DNA from: Paenibacillus sanguinis 2301083 = DSM 16941
GTDB lineage: Bacteria > Bacillota > Bacilli > Paenibacillales > Paenibacillaceae
Assembly: GCF_000374825.1 (NCBI RefSeq)
Contig: NZ_KB895376.1
Span: 561,460 to 625,459, forward strand
DNA length: 64,000 nt
Direction of reading: 5' to 3'
Both the position numbers and the translations under genes were made by a program. Within the stretch, counting starts at the first letter, position 1; every line of letters begins with the position of its first letter. A model generated the notes under the pieces. The model made no database searches. It was not told the DNA's origin and saw nothing but the letters and a program-made list of their open reading frames with translations. Of the stretch, positions 8,529 to 18,105 are shown one piece after another.

Positions 8529-8556
8529 CCTTTTCCATTGTGGAAAAGGCTATTTG
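8527..8556 (+). terminator. Rho-independent terminator after the toxin-antitoxin remnant
   Basis: A perfect 10-bp inverted repeat, AGCCTTTTCC (8527-8536) and GGAAAAGGCT (8542-8551), with a five-base loop and followed by a short T-rich stretch. It overlaps the last codons of the remnant frame. Confidence 0.7.
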
Positions 8557-8869
8557 GCTTGAAGCTGCTACAACTCCGTATACGTGGTCATTGTCCCCGA
8601 AGGACGTGTTCAGCGGGTATTTGGCAGCCCTCTACAATTCGCAAATCGATCCTCGTAATACTTTTACCATGTTCAGCATAATCTTCCTTTGCTAAAGTAA
8701 GTTTATCGCCAGGCTATGGTCATCCTTCCTTCTGTTGACTTAAACCATTTAGGGTGGCCGACTTCCCGGCGGCACAAGCAGGCTATTGCATTTCTTCCTT
8801 CTAACCCAAATTGATGATTTAGAGATGCAGGTTCCCTGCTTGTGCATTTATAAACAAGGAGGTGGCGAC
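8557..8869. other. Intergenic region before the TerD-like gene
   Basis: About 310 bp with no recognisable gene or RNA. The downstream frame is open from 8786, but the strong AGGAGG site just before ATG 8870 shows that the last part is untranslated leader. No clear promoter hexamers or operators were seen. Confidence 0.5.
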
Positions 8870-10981
8870 ATGTCCACCGTATACAATGAAATATATTTGC
8901 AAAAGAGTCGTAAATGGGTTGTCCAGCCGGGGATGCATCAATTGCCCGTATCTTATTTGGCTACAGCCCTTAAGAATATAGAAAGGCTCGGGTTTACTTT
9001 CTCCAAGCCGCTTATAGATGCCTTGCTTACACTGGATATCACCGAGTTCACAACGACCTACCAGGCTATCGAGGCACAACTCAAAACCATGGTCAAAGCG
9101 GATTATATATACCGCCCTATGTACCCTGGCTTCCCCCAGCAAGTGATGGAAATGACTGAGGCCGAGCTTTACATAAATGCGATTATCCATTATTACACGT
9201 TGCTGCTGCCGGAAGGGACGGAGCAGGTGCAGCCCCAGATGAAGGAGCCGGAAAGCCCTTTCCAGAAGCCACTCAGCATCATTGAGCTTGGCAATGCCGA
9301 GCAATTCTATCAAATGATGCAGCAAATCATTGCCGCAAATAGCTCCATTTCAAAAGCAGATCAAGAACACCTGGAATTGCTGGTTGCCTTGGACGATCAT
9401 ATATTGGAACGGCTGCCCGAAGAAATTCCTTTGAAAGAGAACGTAGGATTTATCACCAGTCTGCTCTTAAAATATGGTAAAGCCGACATTCGGCACATTG
9501 GACGTTACTTCAAAACCGCTACCGACGTGCTGCGCTTAGCCGTAGCGTTGTCTGACGGCGATGTTAGTTTGGCTGCGGTCACGGTGTTCCGCAAGTTCAA
9601 GCGTTCCGAACGCAAGCTGTTGCTGGCCTTGCTGGAGCAATGCCCAAATCCTGCCGAGGATATGCTGCGGTACAAGGAACGCTGGATTCGTCTTGGTGAA
9701 ATTCTGCATCCTTCCGAATATCAGAAGCGATATCCGCAATGCGCCGAGGCCTTTGATATCATTCGGAGCGGCAAGAAGTTGATCACCTTCCGCAGCCAGG
9801 TGGAGCAAGCTTTAAGGTGGCATAATGCCCCGCTCGCTACGTCCTTGCTGGCAGAACGACCGGGGGAATTTGCCCGTCGGCTGGATCATTTGCTGCGTAC
9901 GCATCCCGAGCCCTACGAGGTTGTGCTGACGTTCAGCCTGATCGCAGAGCAAGTCTCAACTCCGGTGCTGTTGCAGGTGATGACTCATTTCAAGCACCGT
10001 CATACGAAGCAGGCATGGCGTACCTTTTTCCCAAAAGGCAGCGTAGGTAAAGCTATCGCTATTCCGAATACATTACCCGAGCTTTCCTTATATAGATGCA
10101 AGGAAATTGTAGACCTCTGCGAGCAAACCCTGATCGAGCATTTCCGTCAGCTCCCGTCCCTGGGCAAAGTCTTTATTGAAGACGGCTTGCAGAAGCATAA
10201 CGTGCCCTTTGCCATGCGCTCGGCGAGTAAAGCGTTGCGAACCTTGAGTCGCGGAAGTCGAATGGCTATGCCGGAAGGCAGCACGATCCGCTTCTTTCTG
10301 TGGTGGAAGGAAGGTATGGTGGACGGTGTGCCGACAGACCGCGTAGATATCGACTTATCCGCCATCATCTATGATACAAATTGGAAATACATGGAGCATG
10401 TATCTTATACGAATCTGCGCTCCGCCCAGTATAAAGCCTTCCATAGCGGTGATATTGTCACTGCACCTCAGGGAGCCTGCGAATTTATTGATATTGATAT
10501 TGATTCTGTCCTGCGTTATGGGGGCCGATATGTTGTATCGTATCTTAATTCTTTTACCTTGCAGCCCTTCTGCAATTTACCGGAATGCTTTGCTGGCTGG
10601 ATGATGCGCCAGAAGCCGAATTCGCGAGAAATCTTCGATCCGGCTACGGTGGAGGACTGTATTGACTTGGCCGCAGATACGCAGATTTCCGTTCCTGTCA
10701 TTCTCGATCTGGTCGAGCGTGAGGTAATCTGGTGCGACCTGGCCCTCCGGCGCCACCCAGGCTATTACAATAATGTGGAGGGCAATCTGTCGGGTATGGT
10801 AGCGATGGGTCATGCCATGACCTCGGTAGTCAAGCCCAACCTGTACGACCTGTTCTCCTTACACGCCCAGGCCAGAGGGGAGCGGATCTACAGCCGGGAA
10901 GAAGCCGATACCATTTTCTCATTAAAAGACGGAATTACTCCCTTCGATACTTCTACCATCCTTGCTGAATACATCTCTTAA
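8870..10981 (+). CDS. Large cytoplasmic protein with a TerD-like domain
   Basis: 703 residues from ATG 8870, preceded by AAGGAGGTGG. The frame extends to 8786 but that part is upstream of the ribosome site. The first ~440 residues are helix-rich and unassigned. From about residue 470 to 600 it carries a TerD/stress-protein-like beta-sandwich: VDIDLSAIIYD, an HSGD element, then FIDIDIDSV and RYVVSYLNSFT, with the Asp-rich positions TerD proteins use for calcium. TerD proteins belong to tellurite/stress and phage-inhibition clusters and are linked in genome studies with MoxR ATPases and vWA proteins, such as those encoded next door. It has no signal peptide or membrane helix. It may work with the 11382-19320 operon, although a repeat/terminator and 400 bp separate them. 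Confidence 0.65.
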   Translation: MSTVYNEIYLQKSRKWVVQPGMHQLPVSYLATALKNIERLGFTFSKPLIDALLTLDITEFTTTYQAIEAQLKTMVKADYIYRPMYPGFPQQVMEMTEAELYINAIIHYYTLLLPEGTEQVQPQMKEPESPFQKPLSIIELGNAEQFYQMMQQIIAANSSISKADQEHLELLVALDDHILERLPEEIPLKENVGFITSLLLKYGKADIRHIGRYFKTATDVLRLAVALSDGDVSLAAVTVFRKFKRSERKLLLALLEQCPNPAEDMLRYKERWIRLGEILHPSEYQKRYPQCAEAFDIIRSGKKLITFRSQVEQALRWHNAPLATSLLAERPGEFARRLDHLLRTHPEPYEVVLTFSLIAEQVSTPVLLQVMTHFKHRHTKQAWRTFFPKGSVGKAIAIPNTLPELSLYRCKEIVDLCEQTLIEHFRQLPSLGKVFIEDGLQKHNVPFAMRSASKALRTLSRGSRMAMPEGSTIRFFLWWKEGMVDGVPTDRVDIDLSAIIYDTNWKYMEHVSYTNLRSAQYKAFHSGDIVTAPQGACEFIDIDIDSVLRYGGRYVVSYLNSFTLQPFCNLPECFAGWMMRQKPNSREIFDPATVEDCIDLAADTQISVPVILDLVEREVIWCDLALRRHPGYYNNVEGNLSGMVAMGHAMTSVVKPNLYDLFSLHAQARGERIYSREEADTIFSLKDGITPFDTSTILAEYIS

Positions 10982-10983
10982 TT

Positions 10984-11115
10984 TTTTTAACGGCCTTAGC
11001 TCCTTGCTTTTTCGGGAATAAGGCCCTTTTGCTTATTTACTTGCAGATGGCAGGGGATGGCTTTGATGCAACAATTAATGATGTTACACTTTTGTTAGTA
11101 TTGCTGGAAGACTGC
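10984..11115. repeat. ~130 bp dispersed repeat, copy 2
   Basis: Matches 7564-7695 with scattered substitutions and single-base indels. It keeps the GGCCTTA/TAAGGCC hairpin and the following CTTTTGC, directly after the stop of the TerD-like gene, so it may serve as terminator there as copy 1 does after the permease genes. A deletion relative to copy 1 interrupts the short reading frame. Confidence 0.75.
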
Positions 11116-11381
11116 TAGCCGAATAAACAGGCTTCTTAGTTGGACCCAAGAATATGCATAACAAGCAAGAGAGGTAATGATTCTGAAAAAGCGGAGCGTT
11201 CGCCTTTGCGAATGGATTTCAACCTTATAAGAATTTATCAATAAAAGAAATCCGTGAGCAACAGCGATTGTAAGAACATGACCTCGTCTGCTTCTCTGCA
11301 TAAATCTTAAGTCTAACCTACAAAGCCCTTCTGTTATGAGTTCTAATTTCTACATATCACCAAGCCATAAGGAGGTTACTC
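11116..11381 (+). other. Leader region of the SWIM-MoxR-vWA operon
   Basis: No ORF is supported here. The region holds a small hairpin (TTCGC-CTTT-GCGAA) next to a 7-bp stem formed by GGATTTC and GAAATCC about 30 bases apart, and ends in AAGGAGG before ATG 11382. It could be an untranslated leader with RNA structure. No known riboswitch was recognised. Confidence 0.35.
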
Positions 11382-12824
11382 ATGATTGAGATTACAGCGG
11401 CCTATGCCGATTCCCTCGCCCCCAACAGCTCGGCCATCAAGAACGGGCAGGGTCTGGCCCTGAAGAAGAAATTCGTCAGCCTGCACCACTCCCCGGAAGG
11501 AGACTTGCTCTTTGGTGAATGCAGCGGCAGCGGAAAGAGCAACTATCTGACCTCGGCAGACTTCGTAATTCCCGACAAGCCCGTATTCCGTTGCAGTTGT
11601 CCCAGCCGCCAATTTCCCTGCAAGCACGCTCTGGGGCTGCTGTATGCTTACCTGCAAGGCCAGACCTTTACGGAGTCTCCGGTTCCAGAGGATATCGCCT
11701 CCAAACGCGAGAAGGCGGAGAAGCGCGAGGAGAAGAAACAGCAAGAAGCCACCGCTCCGCCAAGCAAGAGCAAGCCCAAGAAAGTAAATACCTCCGCGCT
11801 CAAGAAGAAGCTCAGCGCACAACTGGAGGGGCTTGACCTGCTGGAGCGACTGGTGCAGCCGTTGATTCGCTCGGGACTTGGCACCATCGATAGCAAAACC
11901 CTCAAGCATATGAACAGTCAGATCAAAGAACTCGGCAACTATTATTTGCCCGGTGCCCAATATGAGCTGCGCCAGCTCAGCGTTATTCTGGCAAGCGACG
12001 CCGAACAAGAGCTGCGCTATACCCAAGCCGTGGAGCAGTTCACGAGATTGCATGCCCTCATCAAACGTGGACGTGCTCATATTAGGGCCAAACTGGACAA
12101 TGAGCAATTCGCTCCCGATCCCGCCTCAACGATCGAAGAATGGCTCGGGCACGCCTGGCAATTGTCGGACCTTGCGGCTCACGGCCTGCAATCCGGAGCG
12201 ACCGAGCTCATTCAGCTCGCCTTTACCAGCTATGATGATCCCGCCAGACAGGAGTATGTGGATACAGGCTACTGGCTCAACTACGATAACAAACAAATTC
12301 ACCGCACCATCCAGTATCGGCCTTACCGGGCGGCACGCCATCTGAAGGAGGAGGACAGCTTCTGGGAGGTGATCCAGGTTCCCGCCCTCTATCACTACCC
12401 GGGGGACTTGAACCATCGCATCCGCTACGAGCAATTCACGTCCAGGGATGTGACGGAGCAGGACTTCGCCAGAATTGCTGACGCATCCCAGCGGAGCTAT
12501 GCCGATGTCCTGAAGACCATGAAAAATCAGCTCAAAAGCCCGCTCGCCGATCCGGAGCCGGTGGTGCTGCTGCATGTCCATGAGACCCTGCTGACCGATC
12601 AGGGGGAATACGTGATTACCGACGAAAGCGGGCAACAACTGAAGCTGTCGGATCTCGGGGCCGCCCCGCAAGGAACGTTGCAATACCTCCCTTATGTGCC
12701 CCAGGAATGGCTTCAGCATGCTGAACTGCTGGTGATGTTTCGGTACGAGAGCGCTACAGGCACAATCGCCGTACAGCCCTTAACACTTATCCACGGACAA
12801 CAGCAAATTCGGCTTTTATACTAA
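11382..12824 (+). CDS. SWIM zinc-finger domain protein
   Basis: 480 residues. An N-terminal SWIM zinc finger is explicit: Cys71, Cys73, Cys80 and His82 in CSCPSRQFPCKH. After it comes a charged, Lys/Glu-rich linker (about 100-145), then a long helical region and a C-terminal beta-rich part (about 370-480) of unknown function. SWIM domains bind DNA or proteins. It is the first gene of a five-gene operon, as with the SWIM protein YehQ in the E. coli yeh cluster. Its start has a near-ideal AAGGAGG. Nothing catalytic is visible; it probably provides target recognition for the AAA+ ATPase downstream (inference). Confidence 0.8.
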   Translation: MIEITAAYADSLAPNSSAIKNGQGLALKKKFVSLHHSPEGDLLFGECSGSGKSNYLTSADFVIPDKPVFRCSCPSRQFPCKHALGLLYAYLQGQTFTESPVPEDIASKREKAEKREEKKQQEATAPPSKSKPKKVNTSALKKKLSAQLEGLDLLERLVQPLIRSGLGTIDSKTLKHMNSQIKELGNYYLPGAQYELRQLSVILASDAEQELRYTQAVEQFTRLHALIKRGRAHIRAKLDNEQFAPDPASTIEEWLGHAWQLSDLAAHGLQSGATELIQLAFTSYDDPARQEYVDTGYWLNYDNKQIHRTIQYRPYRAARHLKEEDSFWEVIQVPALYHYPGDLNHRIRYEQFTSRDVTEQDFARIADASQRSYADVLKTMKNQLKSPLADPEPVVLLHVHETLLTDQGEYVITDESGQQLKLSDLGAAPQGTLQYLPYVPQEWLQHAELLVMFRYESATGTIAVQPLTLIHGQQQIRLLY

Positions 12825-12851
12825 TTTCGACCGGAGAAAGGGAGGAAGGCC

Positions 12852-14666
12852 ATGAGTATCCCATTACTGCAAGAACTGCAGCAAGAGGTTCGACGACTGT
12901 ACATCGCAGGAAGCGATCTCGCCGCAGAGGATTTCCGTTTAAAAAGAATGCTGCCGCAGCTTCAGCAATTAGGCGAACGCGCCCCCGTTTTCAAGAAGCT
13001 TGGCGAAGGAATCGCCAGCTTGATTGATCCCGCCTCAGACCCTCAGGAGGGTTCTGAGGCCAAGCTACAGCATATCGGAGCCCTGCTCCATGCCGTCCTC
13101 GCTACCCAAGGCAGCACCCAGCCCCAAGGCAAGCCCGAGGGACGGCCCGATCACCAGCTTCACTTGAACCTGACCACCAGCTTGACCTACCGCCAGCTTG
13201 CGCCGATTCAGACCGCCTTGACCACCACCGGCAGCGGGCGATTTGAAATTGTGGTCGAGGCGCATAAGCAAGGGTATTTTCAGGATCTGCGGCTGCTTCC
13301 GCTCGCGCTGGAGGCGCTGGCCGATCCTTATGCGGAGCTGGCTGACTATGTCGCGGAGCATATTCTGCCCGCTTATGGCGAGCAGATTGTCCCGCTGCTT
13401 AAGCAGCAATTGAATCTGAAGGGTGGTAAAAGCGAGGTGCGCCGCTTCCATGTCCTCTGCAAAATAAGCGGCTCCGCCATGAATGAGGTGATTCTGGAGG
13501 CCGCCGAGCAAGGCAGCGATGAGATTCGTGTAGCAGCTATTGGCTGCCTGGTACAGCCAGAGCATCTGTCGTCCGTCATTGCCTGGGCCAAGGACAAGAA
13601 GAAAGCCGTGCGGGAAGCTGCTTATAGAGCCTTGGCGGCAGGCGGTTTCCCCGAAGGGCTGGAGCATTTGTACACCTCCTTCAAGGGCAAGGACCAGGAG
13701 CTGGTTGCCGAGGCGCTTTATGCTTATCCTTCTTCTGAGCTCAGTCCCCGTTTTACAGCCATGTTGAAGGAAGAACTAACCACTGCGGTAGAGCAAGGGG
13801 TGATGCCAAATCAAAAAGAGGCGGTAGCCAAGCGAGTGACAGCATTACTGCACGCCATTGACGGTGAGCTTGACGATGAATTGAAGCAAGTCTACATCTA
13901 TGCCATAGCGCATTTAAAATATTTGAAGTCACTGGGGATCCATACCCTTTCAGGCTATGCCAGCGAATACTTCGAGAAGCTGGGTACGCTGGAAGCACTG
14001 GATCAGCTCACCCACATTACCCGGCTGCACAGCCATTTCCTGCCAGTCGCCTTCCAGTTAGCCCGGAAGCACTTGTCTCCTACCGAGCTATTTGATCGAT
14101 ATGCAGGGATAGAAAACCGCAAGCACAAGTACACGACGAGCATTGACACCCTGACCTATACCATTGAGAATCTGGTCTATGTCCAAAGTAAGCCCGATAC
14201 CGACCTCCAGCTGCCGGATTATATAAACCACGAAATATATAGCGTACGAGAGCCGATCCCTTATGCAGAAATTGAGGCTGGTTGGGACCCTCGCTGGCTG
14301 GATTGGTTCATTGATCAGGACAATATCAAGCTCATCTGCGCCTTCGCTTCGCCGGGCCACGCTCGTGCCGAGCTATATATGCGGGAACGTATCGCCGGAG
14401 AGCATAAGGGCATGAATGTCCCCGGGAGTTTGATTTTGCAAGGTCTGGAGCGAGTCGGGGTCAGCCTGAGCGAACGGCAACAACTGCTGCTCAATACGAT
14501 CGGTCAAGCGAGAATCTATAACGGGTCACTGATTTCTCCTTACCTGATCAAGCTGATGCTTGGCCTGCCCGCCAGCGCCGTCAGCACCCTGGAAGCCGCA
14601 CTTCCTTATTATCAGTATAAAAGCCATCAAATTCTCGAATATATCATTAAGGAGTTGAGCCGATGA
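12852..14666 (+). CDS. HEAT-repeat-like protein of the MoxR-vWA operon
   Basis: 604 residues, almost entirely helical by composition, with HEAT-like repeats around residues 200-300 (for example IRVAAIGCLVQPEHLSSVI and VREAAYRALAAGG). It probably acts as a protein-binding scaffold. No catalytic motif, signal peptide or membrane helix is visible. A GGAGG site precedes ATG 12852; its stop overlaps the start of the AAA+ gene by four bases (ATGA at 14663). The family name is not known to me; the call rests on the repeat pattern and the operon position. Confidence 0.6.
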   Translation: MSIPLLQELQQEVRRLYIAGSDLAAEDFRLKRMLPQLQQLGERAPVFKKLGEGIASLIDPASDPQEGSEAKLQHIGALLHAVLATQGSTQPQGKPEGRPDHQLHLNLTTSLTYRQLAPIQTALTTTGSGRFEIVVEAHKQGYFQDLRLLPLALEALADPYAELADYVAEHILPAYGEQIVPLLKQQLNLKGGKSEVRRFHVLCKISGSAMNEVILEAAEQGSDEIRVAAIGCLVQPEHLSSVIAWAKDKKKAVREAAYRALAAGGFPEGLEHLYTSFKGKDQELVAEALYAYPSSELSPRFTAMLKEELTTAVEQGVMPNQKEAVAKRVTALLHAIDGELDDELKQVYIYAIAHLKYLKSLGIHTLSGYASEYFEKLGTLEALDQLTHITRLHSHFLPVAFQLARKHLSPTELFDRYAGIENRKHKYTTSIDTLTYTIENLVYVQSKPDTDLQLPDYINHEIYSVREPIPYAEIEAGWDPRWLDWFIDQDNIKLICAFASPGHARAELYMRERIAGEHKGMNVPGSLILQGLERVGVSLSERQQLLLNTIGQARIYNGSLISPYLIKLMLGLPASAVSTLEAALPYYQYKSHQILEYIIKELSR

Positions 14667-15766
14667 CAACCGCGAACACCGATGCGGGCAAGAACGTATT
14701 GAGACAGTCCGCCGAACAGCTATACCAGCACGAGCTTGAGGCCTTAAAGCGTCACGATACAGGAAGCATCCCGCCCGGATGGCAGATGTCGCCGCGCGCC
14801 GTATTGACCTTCATTACCGGAGGTCAGGCAGGCGACACGATGATTACGCCAAAATACATCGGCAATAACCGCCTGGTCGAGATGGCCATTGCTACCCTGG
14901 TGACCGACCGCGCTTTACTGCTGATCGGCGAGCCGGGAACCGCCAAGTCCTGGCTGTCCGAGAACCTGGCCGCAGCGATCTGCGGCAATTCCGGGCTGGT
15001 CGTACAGGGCACGGCCGGAACCAGCGAGGAGCAGGTCCGTTACTCCTGGAACTATGCCATGCTGCTGGCTAACGGGCCGACACCGGCCGCCCTGGTGCAA
15101 AGCCCGATCATGCGAGCCATGGAAGGCGGCCGCATCGCCCGCTTCGAGGAAATCTCCCGCTGCGCCTCCGAGGTGCAGGATGCCCTGATCTCGATTCTGT
15201 CGGAGAAGACCGTATCCGTTCCCGAGCTTAGCCAGGAGCATAGCGCCCGCAAGGGCTTCTCGATCATCGCTACGGCCAACACTCGGGATCGCGGGGTAAA
15301 TGAGATGTCGGCGGCCTTGAAGCGCCGCTTCAATATCATCGTGCTCCCGGCTCCAGCCGATATCGGCACCGAGATCGAGATCGTGAAGAAGCGCGTAGGC
15401 GAGATTGCCGCCTCCTACGAGCTGCAAGCCGCCCCGCCAGCGGCGGAGGCCGTGGAGAAGGTCGTCACGATCTTCCGCGAGCTGCGCAGCGGGATGACGC
15501 TGGATAAGAAGGAGAAGCTGAAATCTCCGGCTGGCGTTATCTCTACGGCAGAGGCCATCTCCCTGCTCACGAACAGCATGGCGCTCGCCGCAAGCTTTGG
15601 CAACGGAGAGCTGACCGATGAAGATTTGGCCGCAGGTCTTCAGGGCGCGATCGTCAAGGATGATGCCAAGGATGCCTTGGTCTGGAAGGAATACCTGGAT
15701 AACGTCATGAAGAAGCGCGGCAGTGAATGGCGAGGCTTGTACCAGGCCTGCAAGGAGCTGAACTAA
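14663..15766 (+). CDS. MoxR-type AAA+ ATPase (YehL-like)
   Basis: 367 residues with a complete AAA+ core: Walker A GEPGTAKS (residues 89-96), a Walker B-like RFEEIS with Glu162-Glu163, sensor-1 Asn206 in ATANTRDRG, and an arginine pair after ALKRRF (221-222). The sequence RYSWNYAMLL between Walker A and B is typical of the YehL branch. MoxR ATPases act as chaperones or remodellers together with vWA proteins that carry a metal-ion-dependent adhesion site, and one is encoded two genes downstream. Overlap with the upstream gene and zero spacing to the next (TAA then GTG 15767) indicate one transcript. Confidence 0.88.
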   Translation: MTTANTDAGKNVLRQSAEQLYQHELEALKRHDTGSIPPGWQMSPRAVLTFITGGQAGDTMITPKYIGNNRLVEMAIATLVTDRALLLIGEPGTAKSWLSENLAAAICGNSGLVVQGTAGTSEEQVRYSWNYAMLLANGPTPAALVQSPIMRAMEGGRIARFEEISRCASEVQDALISILSEKTVSVPELSQEHSARKGFSIIATANTRDRGVNEMSAALKRRFNIIVLPAPADIGTEIEIVKKRVGEIAASYELQAAPPAAEAVEKVVTIFRELRSGMTLDKKEKLKSPAGVISTAEAISLLTNSMALAASFGNGELTDEDLAAGLQGAIVKDDAKDALVWKEYLDNVMKKRGSEWRGLYQACKELN

Positions 15767-18103
15767 GTGAGCGCCCGCCTGATATCGCAAGCTCAGCCAG
15801 CAGCGGCGCTCCAGGTGCATATCTTTGGCGTCCGTCACTTGTCCCCGGGCGGAGCCCGGCACTTGCTGGAGCGTCTGGACGCCCTCTCCCCTACGGCCGT
15901 GCTGATCGAGGGTCCCTCGGATGCCACCGGAGAGATTCGCCATCTGGTCCATGTGGCGACCAAGCCACCTGTGGCGATTCTGGCCTTTACCGAGGAGGTG
16001 CCGGTGAGAACCGTCCTGTGGCCGTTTGCCGAGTATTCCCCGGAGCTCCAGGCGATGAAATGGGCGCACCAGCACGGGGCAGAGGCTTCCTTTATTGATT
16101 TGCCGTCGGCCATAACCCTGGGACTTCAAGATGCGTTATTCAAGCAGGAAGCCGCGACCGATCCGAGCAGCAGCTATCTATCGGACCATCACGCCCTGTA
16201 CCAGTCCATTGCCGAATTGGCGGGAGAAGCCGATTACGATATGTACTGGGAGCGGCATTACGAGCACAATATGAACCCCGAGGCCTACCAATCCGCGATA
16301 TTGGCCTTATCCGGTTCGTTGCGCGAGTGGTCCGAGGGCAGGGAAAGCGAGGAACGTCCCGGCGAGTACGCCTACAATGCTATTCGCGAGGCCTATATGG
16401 CCCGTCAAATCCAGGCGGCCATTGCGTCCGGCCATGCTCCCGAGCGAATCGTAGTCATCTGCGGGGCTTATCATGCTGCCGCACTGCAGCAGCCTGCCAG
16501 CATCATGACCGATGAAGAACTGGCCATGCTGCCCGTCCGCAGTACGAAGCCGACCCTGATGCCGTACACCTATTACAGGCTATCCTCCATGTCGGGATAC
16601 GGTGCGGGCAATACAGCTCCTAACTATTATCAAATGATGTGGGAAGCGATGCGCTCGGAAGGCTTGGCCGAGTTGCCCCATCGTTATCTATCGGCAGCCG
16701 CCCAGTTGCTGCGCAAGCGGGGAACTCATCGCTCCACGGCGGAGGTCATCGAGGCGGTGCGGCTGGCAGAGGCGCTGGCCTCCCTGCACGGAGGGACGGC
16801 GCCTACGCTGCAGGATCTGCGGGATGCCGCCCGTACCCTGCTGGGGCATGGCGACTTGGCCGTCGTGGCCGAGCCTCTGGCCCGGCTCGATGTCGGAACC
16901 GCTGTCGGCGAGCTGGCTGAAGGCGTCAGTCAGACCCCGGTGCAGAATGATCTGAACCGCCTGTTCAAGCAATTGAAGCTGGAGAAGTATAAGACGCCGG
17001 TAGCGGCCAGTTTATCGCTGGATTTACGTGAAAACCGCAGAGTGAATTCGGCGGCGGCCGCTTTTCTCGACCTGCACCGCTCCACCTTGCTGCATCGGCT
17101 GGTTTTACTGTCCATTCCCTTCCCCAAGGAACTGCCAAGACCTCAAAGCGATGCCTCCTGGAAGGAGGAATGGATTGTGCAGTGGACACCGGAGACGGAG
17201 ATCGCCGTCGTCGAATCCACCTTGCTGGGCGAGACGATCGAGCTGGCCTGTGCCTACACCTTGCAGCAGAAGCTGGAGGCTTGCAGCAGGATAGCCGATG
17301 CGGCGGCGCTGATCAAAACGGCCTGCTTATGCTCCATGACCAAGCAGATGGAGGCGGCTCAGATGACGCTCCAGCATTTGGCCGCCGACAGCCGGGACGT
17401 GATTCAAATCGCCGCGGCCGCCCGGGAATTGTCCATCACGATCAGCTATAGCGGCTTGAGACGGATCGATACCGCCCCGCTCCTTCCGCTGCTGGAGCAG
17501 TTGTTCATGCGCGGGGCCTTATTCCTGGTGGAAGCCAGCCAGTGCAATGATGAGGCGGCCACAGCGATGGCCGCAGCCATCTACGAACTGAATGCCATCT
17601 CGCTTGATCACCACGAGCAGGTGGACGAACAACTGTGGCTGGATCAACTGCGGGAGCTGGCCGAGCGGGATGACCGCAATCCCAAGCTGGCCGGGCTGGC
17701 CTGTGCGATTCTGCTAGAGAGAGGACAGCTTACCCCCGGCGAAGCCGGAGCGGAGGTGTCCCGTCGGCTATCGCCAGGCATTCCCGCTGACCTGGGGGCA
17801 GGCTGGTTCGAGGGGTTGGCGATGCGCAACCGCTACGCCCTCCTGTCCCGGATGAGCTTATGGGAGCAGCTTCACGAATATATCGCCAGCCTGGATGATG
17901 AGGAATTCAAGCGTTCCCTGGTATTTCTGCGCCGGGCGTTCAGCGTCTTCACCGTCCATGAGAAGAACATGGTCGCAGAGCTGCTGGGCGAGCTATGGGG
18001 AGTCAATACCGAGCAAGCCGCCGAGGTGCTGACCGGCGACCTGAAGGAGGAAGAACAGAGCATGCTGGACGGACTAAACGATTTTGATTTCGAGGACATA
18101 TAG
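15767..18103 (+). CDS. DUF5682-family protein (ChaN/TraB-like N-terminal domain, YehM-like)
   Basis: 778 residues starting at GTG 15767 immediately after the ATPase stop. The first ~280 residues contain HIFGVRHLSPGGARHLL, AVLIEGPSD and IVVICGAYHAAAL, the spaced motifs of the EreA/ChaN/TraB-like fold often proposed to be a metal-dependent hydrolase. The remaining ~500 residues are helical and unassigned. The family is nearly always encoded between a MoxR ATPase and a vWA protein, as here and in the E. coli yeh cluster. Its reaction is unknown; the conserved Glu and His residues suggest catalysis. Confidence 0.75.
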   Translation: MSARLISQAQPAAALQVHIFGVRHLSPGGARHLLERLDALSPTAVLIEGPSDATGEIRHLVHVATKPPVAILAFTEEVPVRTVLWPFAEYSPELQAMKWAHQHGAEASFIDLPSAITLGLQDALFKQEAATDPSSSYLSDHHALYQSIAELAGEADYDMYWERHYEHNMNPEAYQSAILALSGSLREWSEGRESEERPGEYAYNAIREAYMARQIQAAIASGHAPERIVVICGAYHAAALQQPASIMTDEELAMLPVRSTKPTLMPYTYYRLSSMSGYGAGNTAPNYYQMMWEAMRSEGLAELPHRYLSAAAQLLRKRGTHRSTAEVIEAVRLAEALASLHGGTAPTLQDLRDAARTLLGHGDLAVVAEPLARLDVGTAVGELAEGVSQTPVQNDLNRLFKQLKLEKYKTPVAASLSLDLRENRRVNSAAAAFLDLHRSTLLHRLVLLSIPFPKELPRPQSDASWKEEWIVQWTPETEIAVVESTLLGETIELACAYTLQQKLEACSRIADAAALIKTACLCSMTKQMEAAQMTLQHLAADSRDVIQIAAAARELSITISYSGLRRIDTAPLLPLLEQLFMRGALFLVEASQCNDEAATAMAAAIYELNAISLDHHEQVDEQLWLDQLRELAERDDRNPKLAGLACAILLERGQLTPGEAGAEVSRRLSPGIPADLGAGWFEGLAMRNRYALLSRMSLWEQLHEYIASLDDEEFKRSLVFLRRAFSVFTVHEKNMVAELLGELWGVNTEQAAEVLTGDLKEEEQSMLDGLNDFDFEDI

Positions 18104-18105
18104 CG

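Noticed and set aside
14915-16129. 404-codon minus-strand ORF
   Set aside because: Antisense shadow of the MoxR ATPase and DUF5682 genes in GC-rich sequence; the plus-strand proteins carry Walker motifs.
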